From: CAYFJO01 sp964343305 | Lineage (GTDB): Bacteria > Planctomycetota > Planctomycetia > Pirellulales > Pirellulaceae | Length of the DNA: 16,599 nt | Assembly: GCA_964343305.1 (NCBI GenBank) | Contig: CAYFJO010000223.1 | Location: 1 to 16,599 of the forward strand | Direction: 5' to 3' | Shown: piece by piece, positions 12,395 to 16,599 of the stretch | Position numbering within the stretch: position 1 is the stretch's first letter | Layout: every line of letters begins with the position of its first letter | Notes under the pieces: generated by a model | What the model saw: the letters and a program-made list of their open reading frames with translations, nothing else | The model's database searches: none | What the model was told of the DNA's origin: nothing | Position numbers and translations under genes: made by a program

Positions 12395-15379
12395 TCACTT
12401 TCGGAGACCCAGCAGAAACGTGAGCAAGTCGCTGATTTGCTGCTTGTTGATTTTCTGCTCCAGTCCTTCTGGCATCAGTGATTTTCCCGATCCGATGATC
12501 TCTTCGATGTTCTGTCGTAGGATGGTCTCCTGCACGTTTTCCGCTCGCCTGAGCGTGATACTGGTCGGCGATTCGCTGGCGATCAGGCCCGACACGATGC
12601 GGCCGGTGTCCAGCACGACGACGTATTGCGTGTAGTTTGCCAACACTTCTCGATTCGGATCGAGAATCTGGATCATCAGGGCTTCCGGCGTGCGGTTCTG
12701 AACCGTCGCCAGATTCGGGCCGACGTCGTGGCCTCGACCGGCGACCTTGTGGCACGTCATGCAGTTCTGCTCGAAGAGCTTCGCGCCTCGTTCGCCGTCG
12801 CCGCTCAACGCCAGCGCTGAGCGGTAACTGTCCACTACGTTCTTGCGTGGACTGGGAGCCGCCGTGCCGAACAGCTTCGCGGCGCGGGCGCGAAGCTTTG
12901 TATCGCCATGGTTGACCAGTCGCATCTTGCGTACCGGCGCGATGTAGGCGGGCGAGATCCGCTCGCCTTCGATCGCATCGAGCAGAGCGCCCGTCCACTT
13001 TCGACGGCCGAGCAGCGTTTCGATGACTTCACCGCGGACCGCCGGCGACAGACCTTGCCATGCGTCGATCAACGCGACGGGAACGTCCACCACATCGAAG
13101 CTGCCCAGTGCCTGCACGGACGCAAGTTGAACGGTCGGAGCCTGGCGCGAATCGAGCATCGCGACGAGCATTTCGCGCACGTCGTCAAAGCGGCCGTGAG
13201 CCAGCATTTCGATGGCTTGCTCCCGCTGCTTGGCGGCGGACGAAGGATTCGCCAGCGTCTTCTTCGCGTTGCCGATCAAGCCGGACAGCAACTCAGCCGC
13301 CGCCGGCGATTCGCTCACGTATCGTCTGAGGCTCGATCGAGATCGACGCAGGCCTTCGCCCAGGCCAAGGATGATGGTCCGTCGAACGTTCACCGACTTT
13401 GCGCCGGCACTGGTTTCGACGAACTTCAGCACGCTCACGACTTCAGGTTGCCGATTGCGACCACCGACCACCAACGCCAGTTGCCGTAGGAACTGCTGCC
13501 CACCGGAAGTTGCCGCAAATTTGCCGTCGGCGAGCAACGATTCGAGCATTCCCGCGGCCAGCTTGAGCGACGAACTGAGCACGGCGGTCCGCATCCAGAC
13601 GTCTCCGGCGTCGCGACGCGCGATGTTCGCCAGCGCCTCGGCCGCACGGCGGTCGTCGGTCGCGCCCAGGCTGAACCCGACCTGAAATCGCACACGCGGG
13701 TTGCGGTCGTTGGCTAATGCCACAACCTGCTCAAGCAACAAGTCGCTCTTCTGCAAATGCGACTCGGCGAGCCGCACGGCATGCTCCCGCACGCCGGCCG
13801 ACGGAGCGGCGAGTGCTTGTGCGAGATCTTCGGCGTGCAAAGCGCCCAGCCCTTCGAGTGCGTACAGCGCGTGGAGTTGAGCCAGTTCAGATTTGGTCTC
13901 GCGCAACAGCGTGCGTAGCGGCTGGATGGCGCGGCGATCCTGTCGTTCGTAGAGCAATCGCCCGGCCGTATCTCGCCACCAGCCGTTTTGGTTCTCCAGT
14001 TCGCGGACCAGTTCTTCGGTCGAGGCCGATCCAAGTCGCGGTGGTCTTGGAACTTTGAAGCCGGGCGGAGCCAGCCGATAGATGCGGCCGCGGTTGTTTC
14101 CGTTGAGCAAATCGACCTTCGCGAGGATTTCAGCCGGCAGCGAGTCAGGCGTTTCAATCACTTCGCGGTACATGTCCACGATGTGCAGCGTGCCGTCCGG
14201 CGCGTTGATCATGTTGGCCGGACGGAACCAGTTGTCTTTCGAGCGGACCATCTCGGTATCTTCGTCGGCCCGCAGCGAATCGAAACTCACGCCGCTCGGT
14301 TGCATCAGGCGACGGTGTATCAAGTTGCTTTGCACATCACCGACGAACAGGTTGCCGCGGTACTTTTTCGGATAGGCCGCGCCGCGGTAGATCGTCACGC
14401 CCGTGCACGCGGTGAAGACATCGTGGGCGACGTAGGTTGCCGCCCATTTTCGCGGTTGCGCGAGGCGAATCTTCGTCCTCGCCAGCCGCCACGGTTCCGG
14501 CGGGCTGGCGCGATAAACGCGATCGCCTTTCCAGATGTTCTGCCGCACGGCAGGCACGGGCAGATACGGATTCCGCGCCAGGTAGCGAGCCGGCAAGACC
14601 ACGTGTACGGCTGGCTTCGAGTTCTGGCAGATGAAGCGGTTGTTCCAATCGTCGAACGTGTTGCCAAACTGCTCGGATCCGGAGATGGCTTCAAACTTGC
14701 CGGTCACGGGATGAAAACGGAAATCACGGCCTCGCAGCGAAACGGCTCTGGCATTCGGCTGGTCGGCCAGCCTGATCTCGCCACCGCTGTTCGATCCGGC
14801 TCCGTAGATCCAATGATCCAGCCGCCAGATCAAGTTGTTGGCCGCTCCTTCCTCGTTGTTGAAGCCAAACCCCGTGTAGACTTTCTTCCTGACGTCCGCC
14901 TTGCCATCGCCATCTGTGTCCTTGAGAAACCACACGTCGGGAGCAGCGATGACAAACACGCCGCCCTTCCACGGACAGATGCCGGTCGGCCATTCCAGCC
15001 CATCGGCAAACACGTGGCTTTGCTCGTACTTGCCATCGCCATCGTGATCTCTCAGCAGTCGAATGCGGCCGGATGCCCGTTTGCCCTCGATCGCGCGTTT
15101 GGGGAACTTCAAGTATTCCGCGGCATACATCAATCCGTTTTCGTCATACGCAATGACGATCGGCTCCAGCACGTCCGGTTCGTGCGCGACCAGTTGCATC
15201 TGAAAGCCATCCAGCACTTCAAACGACTTCAACGCCTCGTCTGGTTCACGAGGCGGCACGCGCAGGCTTGTTGCCGGTGGACGCTCCTCGGCGGTTGCCG
15301 CTTGATTCGAGATACACGAAATACTGATCGTCACGGCGATGCTTGCCTTGACGGTTCCAATCAAGAGGGATCGAAGCAT
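12395..15379 (-). CDS. PVC-type cytochrome c with dehydrogenase-like propeller and HEAT repeats
   Basis: A 994-residue exported protein of the planctomycete/verrucomicrobial type. A signal peptide (LIGTVKASIAVTISISCISNQAATA) is followed by a propeller of the 'putative membrane-bound dehydrogenase' domain (TIGR02604), roughly residues 40-440: FEVLDGFQMQLVAHEPDVLEP, then Asp-rich loops DHDGDGKYE and DTDGDGKAD that may bind Ca2+. Next is a HEAT-like helical region of about 450-800, and a C-terminal c-type cytochrome domain (TIGR02603): C873-M-T-C876-H877 binds heme and Met969 in SLMPEGLE is the likely sixth ligand. It would oxidise a substrate, plausibly a sugar or sugar alcohol by analogy with quinoprotein sugar dehydrogenases, and pass electrons to the periplasmic chain; the substrate is not established. 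The ATG at 15379 has a weak AAAGAA upstream. The next gene begins 10 bases downstream. Confidence 0.94.
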   Translation of the reverse strand: MLRSLLIGTVKASIAVTISISCISNQAATAEERPPATSLRVPPREPDEALKSFEVLDGFQMQLVAHEPDVLEPIVIAYDENGLMYAAEYLKFPKRAIEGKRASGRIRLLRDHDGDGKYEQSHVFADGLEWPTGICPWKGGVFVIAAPDVWFLKDTDGDGKADVRKKVYTGFGFNNEEGAANNLIWRLDHWIYGAGSNSGGEIRLADQPNARAVSLRGRDFRFHPVTGKFEAISGSEQFGNTFDDWNNRFICQNSKPAVHVVLPARYLARNPYLPVPAVRQNIWKGDRVYRASPPEPWRLARTKIRLAQPRKWAATYVAHDVFTACTGVTIYRGAAYPKKYRGNLFVGDVQSNLIHRRLMQPSGVSFDSLRADEDTEMVRSKDNWFRPANMINAPDGTLHIVDMYREVIETPDSLPAEILAKVDLLNGNNRGRIYRLAPPGFKVPRPPRLGSASTEELVRELENQNGWWRDTAGRLLYERQDRRAIQPLRTLLRETKSELAQLHALYALEGLGALHAEDLAQALAAPSAGVREHAVRLAESHLQKSDLLLEQVVALANDRNPRVRFQVGFSLGATDDRRAAEALANIARRDAGDVWMRTAVLSSSLKLAAGMLESLLADGKFAATSGGQQFLRQLALVVGGRNRQPEVVSVLKFVETSAGAKSVNVRRTIILGLGEGLRRSRSSLRRYVSESPAAAELLSGLIGNAKKTLANPSSAAKQREQAIEMLAHGRFDDVREMLVAMLDSRQAPTVQLASVQALGSFDVVDVPVALIDAWQGLSPAVRGEVIETLLGRRKWTGALLDAIEGERISPAYIAPVRKMRLVNHGDTKLRARAAKLFGTAAPSPRKNVVDSYRSALALSGDGERGAKLFEQNCMTCHKVAGRGHDVGPNLATVQNRTPEALMIQILDPNREVLANYTQYVVVLDTGRIVSGLIASESPTSITLRRAENVQETILRQNIEEIIGSGKSLMPEGLEQKINKQQISDLLTFLLGLRK

Positions 15380-15422
15380 TGGTATGTTTCTTTCGTGATT
15401 AGTTCTGTTCGGCGACCGGGAC

Positions 15423-16310
15423 CTACAGTTTCAATACGTTGTCCATTCGCGCCGCGATGTCGGCCAATCGATTTCGGTCGCCACCGGGAACTTCCGCCGT
15501 GGCCCAGCCGGACGTGTATCCAATATCGATAAGCGCTTTACGTACAGCCGGCCAGTCGCAATCGCCTTCGCCAATTTCGACTTGAAATCCCTTCCACAGG
15601 CCTTCGTCCTTTTGTTTCTTTCGGCTGTATTCCTTGACGTCCAGCTTCACGATGCGCTTGCCAAGAATTCGAATCCAATGTTCCGGCCAACCGAAGCGGA
15701 CGACGTTGCCGACATCGAAATACGCGCCGACGGCGCGACTGTTCATTTCGTCGATGAAGCGGGCCATCTCCAGCGGGCTGAGCAGAAAATTGTTCCACAC
15801 GTTTTCGATCAGCAGCTTGATGCCCTGCTTCTCGGCATAGGGCAGCGCGGCTTTGATGCGGTCCTGTTGCTCGCGATAGACCTTGTCGTACGGGTTGTCT
15901 TTGTCAACCTTCCCTGCCACCACGAGCACGCTGGTCCCGCCGTAGAACTTCGCGCTGTCGATGGCGTGTTTCAGATCCGGCTTGCTGCTGTTGAGGAAGC
16001 CGTGGACGACCACTCCGGTTGCCTCGATCGCTTTGCGGACTTCGGTGCGGTCGATTGTCGTCGTGACGTGAATCTCCGTCCCGTCAAAGCCGAGGTCCGC
16101 CAACAGTTTGAACTTGTCCAGCACCGACAGGTCTTCCTTGATCATGTGGTACTTTACGGCTCTCTTGATGCGTGCTTTCGGCGATTTTGCCGCTTTGGCG
16201 CCTTGAGCCAACGCACTCATGGAAGACGATGTCGCCACAGCCGCTGCGCTGCAAAGAAACCTGCGCCGTGAAATCCGCCAGGTGTGCCTGTTCGCTGTCG
16301 TATATTTCAT
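15423..16310 (-). CDS. Tat-exported sugar isomerase/epimerase-like TIM-barrel protein
   Basis: The 295-residue protein starts with a Tat signal (residues 14-19 SRRRFL, then CSAAAVATSSSMSALAQGA). The rest is a xylose-isomerase-like TIM barrel (AP endonuclease 2 superfamily, 'sugar phosphate isomerase/epimerase'). Strand-end residues expected to bind the metal are visible: Glu169 in LLIENVWNN, Asp199 in AYFDVGN, Asp224-Val-Lys226 in KLDVKEY, Glu248 near GEGDCDW, and Glu273 in ATAEVPGGD. Tat export implies a folded, cofactor-bound enzyme in the periplasm. The name covers many reactions; in the 3-keto-glycoside pathway of Bacteroides, a member of this superfamily is encoded beside a DUF1080 protein, so a hydratase or epimerase role on keto-sugars is possible but inferred. 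AAAGGA lies eight bases upstream, and it overlaps the stop codon of a relic cytochrome. The PVC cytochrome gene follows after 43 bases. Confidence 0.92.
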   Translation of the reverse strand: MKYTTANRHTWRISRRRFLCSAAAVATSSSMSALAQGAKAAKSPKARIKRAVKYHMIKEDLSVLDKFKLLADLGFDGTEIHVTTTIDRTEVRKAIEATGVVVHGFLNSSKPDLKHAIDSAKFYGGTSVLVVAGKVDKDNPYDKVYREQQDRIKAALPYAEKQGIKLLIENVWNNFLLSPLEMARFIDEMNSRAVGAYFDVGNVVRFGWPEHWIRILGKRIVKLDVKEYSRKKQKDEGLWKGFQVEIGEGDCDWPAVRKALIDIGYTSGWATAEVPGGDRNRLADIAARMDNVLKL

Positions 16311-16318
16311 GGTTTGTG

Positions 16319-16324
16319 TCCTTT
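16319..16324 (-). promoter_or_regulatory. Ribosome binding site of the TIM-barrel gene, overlapping a relic stop
   Basis: AAAGGA on the minus strand (16324 to 16319) lies eight bases before the ATG at 16310. It overlaps the TAA at 16325-16323 that ends the cytochrome relic (TAAAGGA). The same AAAGGA with a 7-base spacer precedes the sulfatase gene (9899-9894). Confidence 0.75.
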
Positions 16325-16388
16325 AATCTGCGTCGTGGGTTTTGCGGATATAGGCGATCAGGTCGGCGAAGTCCTGAGCCACTGGTGT
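16323..16388 (-). pseudogene. Relic of a c-type cytochrome C-terminus
   Basis: Read on the minus strand, 16388-16323 encodes TPVAQDFADLIAYIRKTHDAD and a TAA stop. This matches the usual tail of planctomycete c-type cytochrome domains (..DLIAYI.. ), and parallels the ending INKQQISDLLTFLLGLRK of the intact PVC cytochrome at 12395-15379. No heme motif or upstream body is present: before 16400 the frame turns into unrelated sequence and overlaps the ceramidase-like gene. The TAA runs into the ribosome binding site of the TIM-barrel gene, suggesting a former cytochrome gene directly upstream whose body was deleted. The match is short. Confidence 0.5.
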
Positions 16389-16438
16389 CTCGTGGGTAAC
16401 ACACCTAAAGTGTTGATGAACCTGTACATAAGACCAAT

Positions 16439-16599
16439 TCATTCGTTCTTCAACTCCTTTAGCATACTCACAACCACATCGGCGATTCGCTCGCCAGTGC
16501 CGACTTCGGCGTACGAATGTAGTCCCATCCACGTTTGGTAGCCGCCCAGTGTGTGTGCTTTGCGGTCGGGCAGATAGCCGATCCAGTCATTGGCCAGCT
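16439..16599 (-). CDS. C-terminal end of a neutral/alkaline ceramidase-like protein (partial)
   Basis: A frame open from the right edge ends at TGA 16439-16441 and gives 52 residues: LANDWIGYLPDRKAH, LGGYQTWMG, SYAEVGTGERIADVVVSMLKELKNE. The order GYLPxxxAHxxGGYxxxxxxxxxxVGxGExI is typical of the C-terminal end of the neutral/alkaline non-lysosomal ceramidase-like domain found in many planctomycete hypothetical proteins. The start and active site lie outside the window, so function cannot be judged. It is the first gene of the minus-strand run within the window, about 130 bases upstream of the TIM-barrel gene. Confidence 0.7.
   Translation of the reverse strand, partial: LANDWIGYLPDRKAHTLGGYQTWMGLHSYAEVGTGERIADVVVSMLKELKNE

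Noticed and set aside
13988..15532. Long plus-strand open frame of 514 codons
   Set aside because: It is antisense to the PVC cytochrome gene, which has clear domains. The translation has no recognisable motifs and is Arg/Val/His-rich, as expected for the reverse of GC-rich coding DNA.
16323..16532. 69-codon minus-strand frame read as one small gene
   Set aside because: Its first half overlaps the better supported ceramidase-like C-terminus in another frame; only its end (16323-16388) carries a meaningful signature, so it is reported as a relic.

Overview
The window looks like chromosomal DNA of a planctomycete, probably a Rhodopirellula/Pirellula-type member of the Pirellulales. The evidence is a PVC-type c-type cytochrome fused to a dehydrogenase-like propeller and HEAT repeats, a secreted Cys-type sulfatase fused to a DUF1080 domain, a Tat-exported TIM-barrel sugar isomerase/epimerase-like protein, and a Tyr/Pro-rich exported protein. 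The assignment rests on family content; no rRNA or other marker is present.

Layout. 1-651 (minus) is the start of an exported Tyr/Pro/Cys-rich protein that runs off the left edge. 652-985 is a divergent intergenic region with a candidate promoter. 986-5191 (plus) holds topoisomerase VI subunit B, topoisomerase VI subunit A, a GNAT acetyltransferase and a hotdog thioesterase; the first two are 18 bases apart and the last two overlap by ATGA. 5186-5333 is a palindromic repeat whose arms carry the stop codons of two convergent genes. 5328-6521 (minus) is moeA. 6729-7649 (plus) is an unrecognised exported protein bracketed by two related REP-like elements, the second of which encodes its C-terminus. 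7684-7861 is intergenic and holds a hairpin that closely resembles group II intron domain V, followed by a GC-rich hairpin.

7862-16599 (minus) is a run of co-directional genes for exported proteins, read from the right edge leftwards: the 3' end of a ceramidase-like gene, a relic of a c-type cytochrome C-terminus, the Tat TIM-barrel protein, the 994-residue PVC cytochrome, a beta-propeller/PHP (DUF3604-like) protein, and the heparan-N-sulfatase-like/DUF1080 fusion. Gaps are short (10, 38 and 43 bases). It reads as a secreted glycan-processing locus: a sulfatase to remove sulfate, a dehydrogenase-like cytochrome to oxidise, and DUF1080 plus a TIM-barrel enzyme, a pairing known from the bacterial 3-keto-glycoside route. 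Hand counts show higher GC here (65% at 13801-13860) than in the topoisomerase VI genes (55% at 1921-1980, 47% at 3901-3960).

The most notable points are a complete two-subunit topoisomerase VI in a bacterium, the possible oxidative glycan-degradation locus, two kinds of palindromic repeat that have become the ends of coding sequences, the domain V-like hairpin without any reverse transcriptase nearby, and the cytochrome relic fused to the ribosome binding site of the next gene. No tRNA, rRNA, CRISPR array or intact insertion sequence was seen.
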